Source of the DNA: Candidatus Saccharimonadota bacterium
GTDB lineage: Bacteria; Patescibacteriota; Saccharimonadia; Saccharimonadales; Saccharimonadaceae
Direction of reading: 5' to 3'
NCBI GenBank assembly: GCA_020428185.1
Contig: JAGQNH010000080.1
Span: 1,079-7,861, forward strand
DNA: 6,783 nt
In this document: piece by piece, positions 1-5,475 of the stretch
Layout of the letters: each line of letters opens with the position of its first letter
Position numbering within the stretch: position 1 is the first letter of the stretch
Notes under the pieces: generated by a model
What the model was told of the DNA's origin: nothing
The model's database searches: none
The model's input: the letters and a program-made list of their open reading frames with translations, nothing else
Program-made: the position numbers and the translations under genes

Positions 1-97
1 CTTGCAGATCTGTACTAAAAGCACCGGGATCAACAACGAGTGATGCGCTGTCTTGTTCTGCTACAAAACAAGCATGTCCAAACTTAGTTATTTTCAT
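1..97 (-). CDS. MBL-fold metallo-hydrolase, N-terminal part (cut by window edge)
   Basis: Only the first 32 codons lie in the window, read leftward from an ATG at 97-95. The peptide begins MKITKFGHACFVAE and continues to LVVDPGAFS. This matches the opening beta-hairpin of UlaG/YcbL-like metallo-beta-lactamase-fold hydrolases, which typically start with MKxTxxGHSC followed by a hydrophobic strand and DPG. The HxHxDH metal-binding motif would lie beyond the window edge, so catalytic competence cannot be judged. The start codon lies inside the end of msrA: msrA's TAA is at 86-84, giving a 14-nt overlap and implying co-transcription and translational coupling behind msrA. The substrate is unknown; members of this family act on phosphodiesters, lactones, thioesters and other esters. 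Confidence 0.75.
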   Translation of the reverse strand, partial: MKITKFGHACFVAEQDSASLVVDPGAFSTDLQ

Positions 98-626
98 TTT
101 TTCCCTCGATGAACCATTTTTTGTATGTGGAACGTGCTTTGGCTATCTTTGGCTCGATGACGATTGAGCAGTAGCCGTTGCCAGGATTGGTATTGAAATA
201 GTTTTGGTGATATTCCTCGGCAGGGTAAAACATACCAAGCGGTGTAAGCTCTGTAACGATCGTCTTACTCCAATGTCTCTTTGCTCGTTCGATCGCATTT
301 TCAAACACCTTTTTTTGATTATCATCCGTATAGAACAGTGCTGAGCGGTATTGCGTTCCGACGTCGTTGCCCTGACGATTGAGTGTTGTTGGGTCGTGAA
401 TGAGGAAAAAGAGATCGAGGATTACATCCTGAGGAACGACAGATTCATCAAATATTATTTCGACTGCCTCGGCATGGCCTGTTGTACCTAGCGATACTTG
501 ATCGTAGGTCGGAGTGGGAAGATCCCCACCTGTGTAGCCGCAGATAACATTCTGCACACCTTGAACGCGTCGATATACAGCGTCCAAGCACCAGAAACAT
601 CCACCGGCAAGTACATATCTTGTCAT
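84..626 (-). CDS. msrA: Peptide-methionine (S)-S-oxide reductase MsrA
   Basis: MsrA reduces the S-epimer of methionine sulfoxide in proteins, repairing oxidative damage in the cytoplasm with thioredoxin-type electron donors. The 180-aa protein carries the signature GCFWC at residues 9-13, where Cys10 is the expected catalytic nucleophile and Cys13 a second thiol. It also has GHAE around 50-53, the conserved DPTTLNRQGNDVGTQYRS block at 78-95, and a late Cys153 in GYC that could act as resolving cysteine. Length is normal for a single-domain MsrA, with no MsrB fusion. The ATG at 626 opens directly on the family's N-terminus. It lies 6 nt after a TATAAT on the minus strand (638-633) with no room for a Shine-Dalgarno, so the mRNA is probably leaderless. 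It diverges from the MutY-like gene and is followed by an overlapping MBL hydrolase gene. Confidence 0.96.
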   Translation of the reverse strand: MTRYVLAGGCFWCLDAVYRRVQGVQNVICGYTGGDLPTPTYDQVSLGTTGHAEAVEIIFDESVVPQDVILDLFFLIHDPTTLNRQGNDVGTQYRSALFYTDDNQKKVFENAIERAKRHWSKTIVTELTPLGMFYPAEEYHQNYFNTNPGNGYCSIVIEPKIAKARSTYKKWFIEGKNENN

Positions 627-632
627 ACTTCT

Positions 633-640
633 ATTATACT
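633..640. promoter_or_regulatory. Overlapping divergent -10 elements of msrA and the MutY-like gene
   Basis: Only 21 bp separate the two divergent ATGs (626 on minus, 648 on plus). Read on minus, 638-633 is TATAAT, 6 nt before the msrA ATG. Read on plus, 635-640 is TATACT, 7 nt before the mutY-like ATG. The hexamers share four base pairs on opposite strands. A weak -35 for msrA (TCGTCA, minus, 661-656) sits 17 nt upstream and inside the mutY-like coding region. The corresponding plus-strand -35 inside msrA (TACATA, 612-617) is poor. Promoter identity is inferred from motif and position only. Confidence 0.7.
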
Positions 641-647
641 TTTATTA

Positions 648-1439
648 ATGAATAATGACGAATTTCGAAGGCTTATTCATCAAAAAGGTGAGGAGATGTA
701 TCGCGATATGCCGTGGCGCATCGATACGCGACCTTATTATGTATTGGTGAGTGAATTGATGTTACAGCAGACACAGGTTGATCGTGTTATTCCAAAGTTT
801 GAGTTTTTTATCGAAGCTTTTCCCACTGAGCGAGCACTTGCCCAGGCTTCGCTTGCCGATGTGCTTAAGCTATGGCAAGGGTTGGGTTATAACCGTCGAG
901 CAAAATTTTTGCATGAATCTGCCAAAATGATTATAGATTCAGGTGGATTTCCGAAAAACGAGTCGGGACTTATGGCGCTACCTGGCGTTGGTAAAAATAC
1001 TGCAGGTGCAATCATGGCATACGTATACAATCAGCCGGCACTTTTTGTTGAGACCAATGTTCGAGCAGTGTACATACACCATTTTTTCGATGAGCAAGAT
1101 ATTGTCGATGACAAGGATATATATGATTTGCTTGCACAGACTATCGATATCGATCATCCACGTATATTTTATTGGGCGATTATGGATTATGGGACATGGC
1201 TCAAGAAGCAAGGAGTTGCACCGAGTAGGAGTAAGCATTACAAGAGACAATCTTCGTTCAAGGGGAGTGTTCGTGAGGTTCGTGGTGCTATTATTGCTAT
1301 TTTGTCGAGCGATGCAACGTCACGCGATCACATACGGTTGATTATTGATGATGATGAGCGGTTTGAAAAAGCAATGTTGGGTTTGGTGCGCGATGGATTG
1401 ATTGTTGATGATAATGGTCGTGTTCATTTGACCAGCTAG
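648..1439 (+). CDS. mutY: MutY-like HhH-GPD DNA glycosylase, short form without Fe-S cysteines
   Basis: By family this removes adenine mispaired with 8-oxoguanine. The 263-aa product has the MutY-type block SELMLQQTQV at 35-44, including the expected catalytic Glu36; LWQGLGYNRRA at 75-85; and a helix-hairpin-helix LPGVGKNTAGAI at 111-122. The position of the catalytic Asp (LDGNV in E. coli MutY) reads VETNVR with Glu135. The protein contains no cysteine, so the C-terminal [4Fe-4S] loop is absent and is replaced by a basic segment around 193-206. It also lacks the C-terminal NUDIX-like 8-oxoG recognition domain of full-length MutY (about 350 aa). Residues about 208-263 could be a small winged-helix tail. 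I start it at 648 rather than the in-frame ATG at 498, because 498-626 is msrA antisense and a -10 lies directly before 648. Activity may differ from classical MutY. Confidence 0.87.
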   Translation: MNNDEFRRLIHQKGEEMYRDMPWRIDTRPYYVLVSELMLQQTQVDRVIPKFEFFIEAFPTERALAQASLADVLKLWQGLGYNRRAKFLHESAKMIIDSGGFPKNESGLMALPGVGKNTAGAIMAYVYNQPALFVETNVRAVYIHHFFDEQDIVDDKDIYDLLAQTIDIDHPRIFYWAIMDYGTWLKKQGVAPSRSKHYKRQSSFKGSVREVRGAIIAILSSDATSRDHIRLIIDDDERFEKAMLGLVRDGLIVDDNGRVHLTS

Positions 1440-1456
1440 AACATATAAGCGATAAT
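1428..1456 (+). promoter_or_regulatory. Sigma70-type promoter inside the 3' end of the mutY-like gene
   Basis: TTGACC (1428-1433) is followed after exactly 17 nt by GATAAT (1451-1456); each differs from consensus at one base. The -35 overlaps the last codons of the mutY-like gene, whose stop is at 1437-1439. The ATG at 1465 lies 8 nt beyond the -10, so the transcript would be leaderless or nearly so. It probably drives the operon 1465-3025. Confidence 0.75.
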
Positions 1457-1464
1457 TAACGACA

Positions 1465-2013
1465 ATGAAAGTATCAATAGTACGTCTTACTATTTTCGCT
1501 GTTGTCGGTATGATGGTCGCAAGCGTACCGGTCTTTGCTCAGTCGACTGAGATAATGACGGATGAGCATATTGCAAACATCAAATCGAATTGTCAGATAG
1601 CGCGCGCATCGTTGAGTCGGGTGCACGCTAATGATGCGCCAACATACGTCAATCGTAATCAGACGTATTTTTCGATTGGCGATAAGATGATGGCAACTCT
1701 TAATAGTCGCCTGTCGTTGAATCGTTTTGACGCCAGTGAGTTGGTAAGGATTGCAAGTGAGTACAATGATTTGGTGGTGCAATTTCGCAAAGTGTATCGT
1801 GATTATGATGATTCTATGACAGCAGCAATGAACACAGATTGCTTAAAGCAGCCTGTTGGATTTTATGACAAAGTTGCAAAGGCTCGCGAGTCGCGCAAGA
1901 GGGTTCACGATATTGTCGTTCGACTCACTGCATCACTCAAGGAATATCGACGCGCGGTGCAGCAATTTGAGATAGAAAATAAAGACGAACTTAGTACGGG
2001 GGTCAAGCCATGA
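1465..2013 (+). CDS. Secreted helical protein of unknown function (Saccharibacteria-type)
   Basis: I do not recognise a characterised family, though the sequence resembles a hypothetical protein I recall from Saccharibacteria. The 182-aa product has a clear Sec signal peptide: Lys2 and Arg7, a hydrophobic stretch at about 8-24, and a signal peptidase I site VFA-QS after residue 25. The mature part has no further membrane segment, is rich in charged heptad-like helices (about 35-60 and 90-175) and contains two cysteines, Cys43 and Cys126, which could form a disulfide outside the membrane. Its TGA overlaps the next ATG as ATGA, so it is translationally coupled to the single-pass membrane protein that follows. 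A partnership at the cell surface is plausible but is inference. The start is supported by the signal peptide and a consensus-like promoter ending 8 nt upstream. Confidence 0.85.
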   Translation: MKVSIVRLTIFAVVGMMVASVPVFAQSTEIMTDEHIANIKSNCQIARASLSRVHANDAPTYVNRNQTYFSIGDKMMATLNSRLSLNRFDASELVRIASEYNDLVVQFRKVYRDYDDSMTAAMNTDCLKQPVGFYDKVAKARESRKRVHDIVVRLTASLKEYRRAVQQFEIENKDELSTGVKP

Positions 2014-2384
2014 ATGATGTGAACGAGTCGACTGAACATCATGCGCCTAAGCGCTGGTACCGAAACGAAATGGTCCTATTTGTTAGCGGTAGTATTTTAG
2101 TTGCATTTAGTCTTGTTGTGCTCGGTCTCGGCCTTTACGTTTCGAGTGGGGCGGATCTACTGGATCTCAGCAGACCTGGGTATACATCGGTTCGAGGAGA
2201 GGTGAACCAGTCCGATACGTTCAAGAGCTTTCCGTCTAGTGGTCCAGTGACGCAGGCTGTATTGGATGAATTTTTGACACTCTATGATAAGCAAACGCTA
2301 CAGGTAATGAATGATGATGTATTTAGCGTGAGCACACTAGAAGATCAAACGCTTGGTATCGATGAGCCGGCAGCGGGTGAGTAG
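2010..2384 (+). CDS. Single-pass membrane protein of unknown function
   Basis: This 124-aa protein has a polar N-terminus ending in KRWYRNE, one strongly hydrophobic segment at about residues 21-44, and a polar tail of about 80 residues that is acidic towards its end. The positive residues before the segment predict an N-in, C-out topology, placing the tail on the same side as the mature form of the upstream secreted protein. The tail includes DLSRPGY near 52-58 and no cysteine. It has no recognised domain, but similar small membrane proteins recur in Saccharibacteria as far as I recall. Start ATG overlaps the upstream TGA (ATGA). Its TAG overlaps the trmB GTG by one base (TAGTG), so it sits in the middle of a tightly coupled three-gene operon. 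Its role is unknown. Confidence 0.82.
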   Translation: MNDVNESTEHHAPKRWYRNEMVLFVSGSILVAFSLVVLGLGLYVSSGADLLDLSRPGYTSVRGEVNQSDTFKSFPSSGPVTQAVLDEFLTLYDKQTLQVMNDDVFSVSTLEDQTLGIDEPAAGE

Positions 2385-3025
2385 TGACAGGGATAGATCC
2401 AGACTCTTTTGTCATTAAACGTAAACGCAAGAAATATAAGTTTGCGTTATTCGCCAATTCTCCATTGTGTTATGAATTTGATGAATGGACAAAGCGCGAG
2501 GTTGACGTTGTTGAGCTGGGAGCTGGCACGGGTCTATTCAGCGTTGAACAAGCGTCGCGATATCCCGATAAGCAGTTTGCGGCAATAGATGTCAAGGCGG
2601 ATAGATTGCAAAAAGGAGCGAGTGAGGCTCAGGATCGCGGGCTCACTAATATTGTGTTTATTCGTGCTCGTGCTGATCAAATTGAAGAGCTATTTCCGAA
2701 GCAATCGGTATCGGCGCTATGGCTAACATTCCCTGATCCGTTTCCAAAAAAACGTGCTTCAGGTCGTCGTCTGACACATGTGCATTTTTTGAGTTTGTAC
2801 GAGGCTATTTTGGGCAGAGATGGACAGATGTATTTGAAGCATGATAATCGTCCTTTTTTCCATTGGAGCCTGGAGCAGTTGGTTGTGAGTGGGTGGTGTA
2901 TTCGTGAATTAAGTTTTGATTTACATGATTCGGAATTACCCGAGGACTACAAGATACGGACGACCTACGAGACGCGATGGCTTGAACAGGGTCTTGCGAC
3001 CAACTTTGTTGCTGCACAAAAATAG
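2384..3025 (+). CDS. trmB: tRNA (guanine-N7-)-methyltransferase TrmB
   Basis: TrmB transfers a methyl group from S-adenosylmethionine to N7 of guanosine 46 in the tRNA variable loop. The 213-aa protein shows a Rossmann motif I, ELGAGTG, at 44-50, an acidic end of strand 2 at AIDVKADR (67-74), and the family hallmark FPDPFPKKR at 116-124 (usually PDPWPKKR, so Trp is replaced by Phe). The substrate-binding IRTTYETRWLEQG is at 191-203. A basic N-terminus, VIKRKRKKYKF, is also typical of the family. Length is normal. Translation starts at a GTG overlapping the previous gene's TAG; GGGTGAG at 2375-2381 is a poor, close Shine-Dalgarno, so coupling likely helps initiation. Co-transcription with two envelope-type genes has no obvious functional logic. 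No convincing terminator follows. Confidence 0.94.
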   Translation: MTGIDPDSFVIKRKRKKYKFALFANSPLCYEFDEWTKREVDVVELGAGTGLFSVEQASRYPDKQFAAIDVKADRLQKGASEAQDRGLTNIVFIRARADQIEELFPKQSVSALWLTFPDPFPKKRASGRRLTHVHFLSLYEAILGRDGQMYLKHDNRPFFHWSLEQLVVSGWCIRELSFDLHDSELPEDYKIRTTYETRWLEQGLATNFVAAQK

Positions 3026-3066
3026 ATACTAATATTTTTTAGAGTGTATATGCTGGCGGTGTATTG

Positions 3067-3075
3067 TGATATTAT
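3067..3075 (+). promoter_or_regulatory. Extended -10 promoter for the NUDIX-mazG pair
   Basis: TGATATTAT fits the extended -10 form TGnTATAAT with one mismatch. It lies in the 78-bp gap after trmB and predicts a start near 3082, giving a leader of about 22 nt before the ATG at 3104. No good -35 and no strong Shine-Dalgarno are visible, so confidence is moderate. Confidence 0.5.
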
Positions 3076-3103
3076 ATAGCCAAGAAGTACATTTGAGTCA
3101 AAT

Positions 3104-3790
3104 ATGAGTGAAATAACAGAAGTAAAACACAAAATACAGAAAAATATCTTGAGTATTTTGATGCATCAAAAAAAAGCTCGATTTCGGGATATGCGTCCGC
3201 CTCGTGTTGATACAAATTTGTACAGCTACCATCTTACGCAACTTATAAAAAGTCGTTATGTGTACAAGATGGACAAGGAATATACGCTCGATATCGCAGG
3301 GCTGATATATAGTGATCGTGTAGATGATGGGCTGAGTATGCAAAATCATCGGCCAAAAATCGTGACAATGTTTGTTATTCAAAATTCGGATGGCGATATA
3401 TTACTACAGCGTCGCACCAAGCAGCCGTATATCGACATGTGGACATTGCCAGGTGGCAAAATGCATATGGACGATGTCACGATCGGGAGTGCTGCTATAC
3501 GTGAAGCTGCCGAAAAATTACGTGTCCAGGATCAAGATGTAGTGCATGCTGGTGATTGTTATATCCGTGTAAAAAATGGGGATAATGCTATGACGACGAC
3601 ACTTGTACACGTGTTTACGTTTAATCGAGATGATATCGAGACCAATGAAAATATCGTGTGGGCGCGTCCGCATAAATTACATACCATGGAGTTAGCGCCT
3701 GGAATTTCGGAAATTATTGCTCGGACATTTTTCCGGGATCCATTTTATTTTGAAGAGTTTGAGGTAGAATGGAGCAATGAATCTCAATGA
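3104..3790 (+). CDS. Winged-helix/NUDIX domain protein with degenerate Nudix box
   Basis: The 228-aa product has two parts. Residues about 10-70 look like a winged helix-turn-helix (IQKNILSILM, then LYSYHLTQLIKSRYVYK and a YTLDIAGLIY wing). Residues about 84-215 form a NUDIX domain (VTMFVIQNSDGDILLQRR, then MWTLPGGK). NUDIX enzymes hydrolyse nucleoside diphosphates linked to another group; the wHTH implies nucleic-acid binding or ligand-controlled regulation. The box is unusual. From GGK (117-119) to REAAEKLRV (133-141) it is one residue longer than canonical, the Glu of Gx5E falls on Asp, the second Glu of REuxEE is Lys138, and the conserved Gly is Arg140. Loss of that metal-binding Glu suggests weak or absent hydrolysis, so a sensor role is possible. 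Saccharibacteria carry related wHTH-NUDIX proteins, some with more canonical boxes. It overlaps mazG by 14 nt. Confidence 0.85.
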   Translation: MSEITEVKHKIQKNILSILMHQKKARFRDMRPPRVDTNLYSYHLTQLIKSRYVYKMDKEYTLDIAGLIYSDRVDDGLSMQNHRPKIVTMFVIQNSDGDILLQRRTKQPYIDMWTLPGGKMHMDDVTIGSAAIREAAEKLRVQDQDVVHAGDCYIRVKNGDNAMTTTLVHVFTFNRDDIETNENIVWARPHKLHTMELAPGISEIIARTFFRDPFYFEEFEVEWSNESQ

Positions 3791-4118
3791 ATACAGCAAA
3801 AAAGCGCTAACAACACTAAGTGATAATTATGCACACGGCGATATATCCGCACAGATGATGGGGCAGGTGCTTGGACTTTCGGACGAGAGTGGTGAAGTGT
3901 TGGGTAAGTTTAAAAAGCTATTGCGTGATAAGCAAGGTGTCCTTGAAGACAATGATAAGAAAGAAATTATGAAGGAGCTTGGTGATGTGCTCTGGTACGT
4001 CAATTCGGTTGCTCACTTGCTCGGTTATACACTCGATGACGTCGCGCAATCAAATATTGATAAACTCGCAAGTCGCAAAGAGCGAGGTACGCTGCAAGGT
4101 AGCGGTGATAATCGTTAA
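3777..4118 (+). CDS. MazG-like nucleoside triphosphate pyrophosphohydrolase
   Basis: Members of this all-alpha NTP-PPase superfamily hydrolyse (d)NTPs to monophosphates plus pyrophosphate, often removing abnormal nucleotides. The 113-aa protein has the two metal-binding signatures: ExxE as DESGE with Glu37 and Glu40, and ExxD as KELGDVLWYV with Glu67 and Asp70. It ends in SRKERGTLQGSGDNR, a characteristic tail of this subfamily. It is a single domain, unlike the duplicated E. coli MazG. The ATG at 3777 overlaps the last 14 nt of the NUDIX gene in another frame; GGAG at 3771-3774 and GAGG at 3761-3764 are available for ribosome binding, the first rather close. Pairing with a NUDIX gene suits nucleotide-pool cleaning. 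Its stop TAA is interleaved with the convergent murC stop. Confidence 0.93.
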   Translation: MNLNEYSKKALTTLSDNYAHGDISAQMMGQVLGLSDESGEVLGKFKKLLRDKQGVLEDNDKKEIMKELGDVLWYVNSVAHLLGYTLDDVAQSNIDKLASRKERGTLQGSGDNR

Positions 4119-5368
4119 GCGACAGTCTTCTTGATTTTTTGACGTAGCCAATCGTCGATAGATCCAGCTCCCATGCAAACTACTAGGTCGCCACGATGAA
4201 GAACTTTTTGAATGTAATCCCAGAGGTTGTCGCTAAGTTCTGCTTGGTGATGAGCTTGTGGGTTTGTGACATGTTGTGCTAATTCTGCAGGCGTCAACAC
4301 GGCTAGGTTTTTGTCTTCACGAGTGAGATACGTCGGGAGCCAATATATTTCTGATGCATCTTCAAAACAGTCGGTATATTGATCGATGAGTGAATGTTGT
4401 CGAACGTTTTGATGTGGCTGGTAGATGAGAACTACATTTTTGTTGAGTTCTTTTGCAAGCTGTAGAGTTGCCTTTATCTCTACGGGGTGATGGCCGTAGT
4501 CGGTGTATAGATTTGGCAGTAATTGTTCGAAGCGACGATCGGTTCCGGGAAATGTATTGAGGGCATTGTTGATATCGCCGCCAAGATTGAGTTTTTCGAA
4601 TGCCTTACTGACAAGACTTGCATTGAGGCGATTATGTTCTCCGGATAGAGTCAATGGAGTGACATCGTGCTTGCCGAGTTCCCACGTGTTTTGAGGTTTG
4701 TTTAGTTTTTTGGCGTCTGAATCCCATAGAATCGTGAAATCACTTTGGTGTATGAATGTCGTAAAGGCATTCATGTATTCTTGCTTGGTTGGGTATGAAT
4801 CGGGATGATCGTAGTCGAGGGATGTGATTAACGATAGGTGCGGGTGAAAGCGCAAAAAATTACGATCAAATTCGTCGCATTCATAGATAAAATACTGACT
4901 ATTCGGTTCGAAATGACCACTTGGCGCAAACGAAAGAGTTGTACCGACCGAATAACTGACAGGAATACCCAGTTGCTTGAATGCCCATACTGCCATAGCG
5001 GTAGTCGTTGTCTTTCCGTGGGTGCCAGCAATCGCGATTAGCTTGAGATTTTTTTCCTCGATAATATGCGCGAGTAATTCATCACGCTTAGATATTTTTA
5101 TGCCGAGCTCTTTTGCCGCCAGAAGCTCTAGATTTGTCTCAGGGATACCAGAAGAGTAGACGAACCAATCGATTGGAATAGAGGAGTGTGTCTGTTTGAG
5201 GTATGTGCCGTCCTGAATATTGTCTATGGTGATACCGAGTTCACTAAGATGTGCAGACATGAGACTATTTGTGGGATCAGACCCTTGTACTGCATGTCCT
5301 GCATCCAGAGCAATTTCGGCCAGTGGGCCTAGTCCAACCCCTCCAATGCCGCAAAAGTATATATTCAT
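4115..5368 (-). CDS. murC: UDP-N-acetylmuramate--L-alanine ligase MurC
   Basis: MurC adds L-alanine to UDP-MurNAc using ATP, the first peptide step of cytoplasmic peptidoglycan precursor synthesis. The 417-aa protein has the N-terminal nucleotide-sugar binding Rossmann loop GIGGVGLGPLA (7-17), the ATP loop GTHGKTTTT (115-123), ECDEFD (163-168; usually EADESD) and HNRLNAS (245-251). It also has GTDRRFE (275-281), DYGHHPVEI (290-298) and YQPHQNVR (316-323, equivalent to FQPHRYSR). All three Mur ligase domains are present, although it is shorter than E. coli MurC (491 aa). Mpl, a related ligase for recycled tripeptide, is an alternative I consider less likely. It is transcribed alone on minus, with TATACT ending 8 nt before the ATG. 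The 3' end overlaps mazG by 4 nt. Confidence 0.88.
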   Translation of the reverse strand: MNIYFCGIGGVGLGPLAEIALDAGHAVQGSDPTNSLMSAHLSELGITIDNIQDGTYLKQTHSSIPIDWFVYSSGIPETNLELLAAKELGIKISKRDELLAHIIEEKNLKLIAIAGTHGKTTTTAMAVWAFKQLGIPVSYSVGTTLSFAPSGHFEPNSQYFIYECDEFDRNFLRFHPHLSLITSLDYDHPDSYPTKQEYMNAFTTFIHQSDFTILWDSDAKKLNKPQNTWELGKHDVTPLTLSGEHNRLNASLVSKAFEKLNLGGDINNALNTFPGTDRRFEQLLPNLYTDYGHHPVEIKATLQLAKELNKNVVLIYQPHQNVRQHSLIDQYTDCFEDASEIYWLPTYLTREDKNLAVLTPAELAQHVTNPQAHHQAELSDNLWDYIQKVLHRGDLVVCMGAGSIDDWLRQKIKKTVA

Positions 5369-5376
5369 ACATAACC

Positions 5377-5382
5377 AGTATA
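5377..5382 (-). promoter_or_regulatory. -10 element of murC, close to the start codon
   Basis: Read on minus, 5382-5377 is TATACT, followed by 8 nt and the murC ATG at 5368. There is no space for a Shine-Dalgarno if transcription starts at the usual distance, so the message would have 0-2 leader bases. The -35 region is poor. Confidence 0.6.
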
Positions 5383-5439
5383 AAATATTCTAGTGCTGAG
5401 CGCCATGATTATTAGTGCGAGTTTTTCGGTGGTGAATCA

Positions 5440-5448
5440 TGATATACT
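5440..5448 (+). promoter_or_regulatory. Extended -10 promoter for the two-pass membrane protein gene
   Basis: TGATATACT matches TGnTATAAT with one change. It predicts transcription from about 5455 and a leader of about 21 nt to the GTG at 5476, enough to include the Shine-Dalgarno-like GGTGGGA at 5463-5469. It diverges from the murC promoter about 60 bp away. Confidence 0.65.
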
Positions 5449-5475
5449 GAGCAGGTAATAACGGTGGGATTCTAC

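Noticed and set aside
498..647. In-frame upstream extension of the MutY-like protein starting at ATG 498
   Set aside because: 498-626 is antisense to the well-conserved msrA 5' coding region, the extra residues match nothing in MutY, and a -10 lies directly before ATG 648.
943..1341. Second plus-strand frame of 132 codons and minus-strand frame 978-1250 inside the MutY-like gene
   Set aside because: Both are cysteine- or histidine-rich shadow translations without motifs or start signals, entirely within a well-supported gene.
4133..4140. T-run after the mazG stop as a terminator
   Set aside because: No stem of useful length precedes the T-run, which encodes part of the murC C-terminus on the other strand.
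5436..5443. ATCATGAT palindrome overlapping the extended -10 at 5440
   Set aside because: An 8-bp palindrome is expected by chance in a window this size, and there is no second site.
5464..5475. GTG at 5464 as start of the two-pass membrane protein
   Set aside because: The predicted transcript begins near 5455, leaving only about 9 nt, while GTG 5476 has GGTGGGA six bases upstream and gives the N-terminus I recall for relatives. Not excluded.
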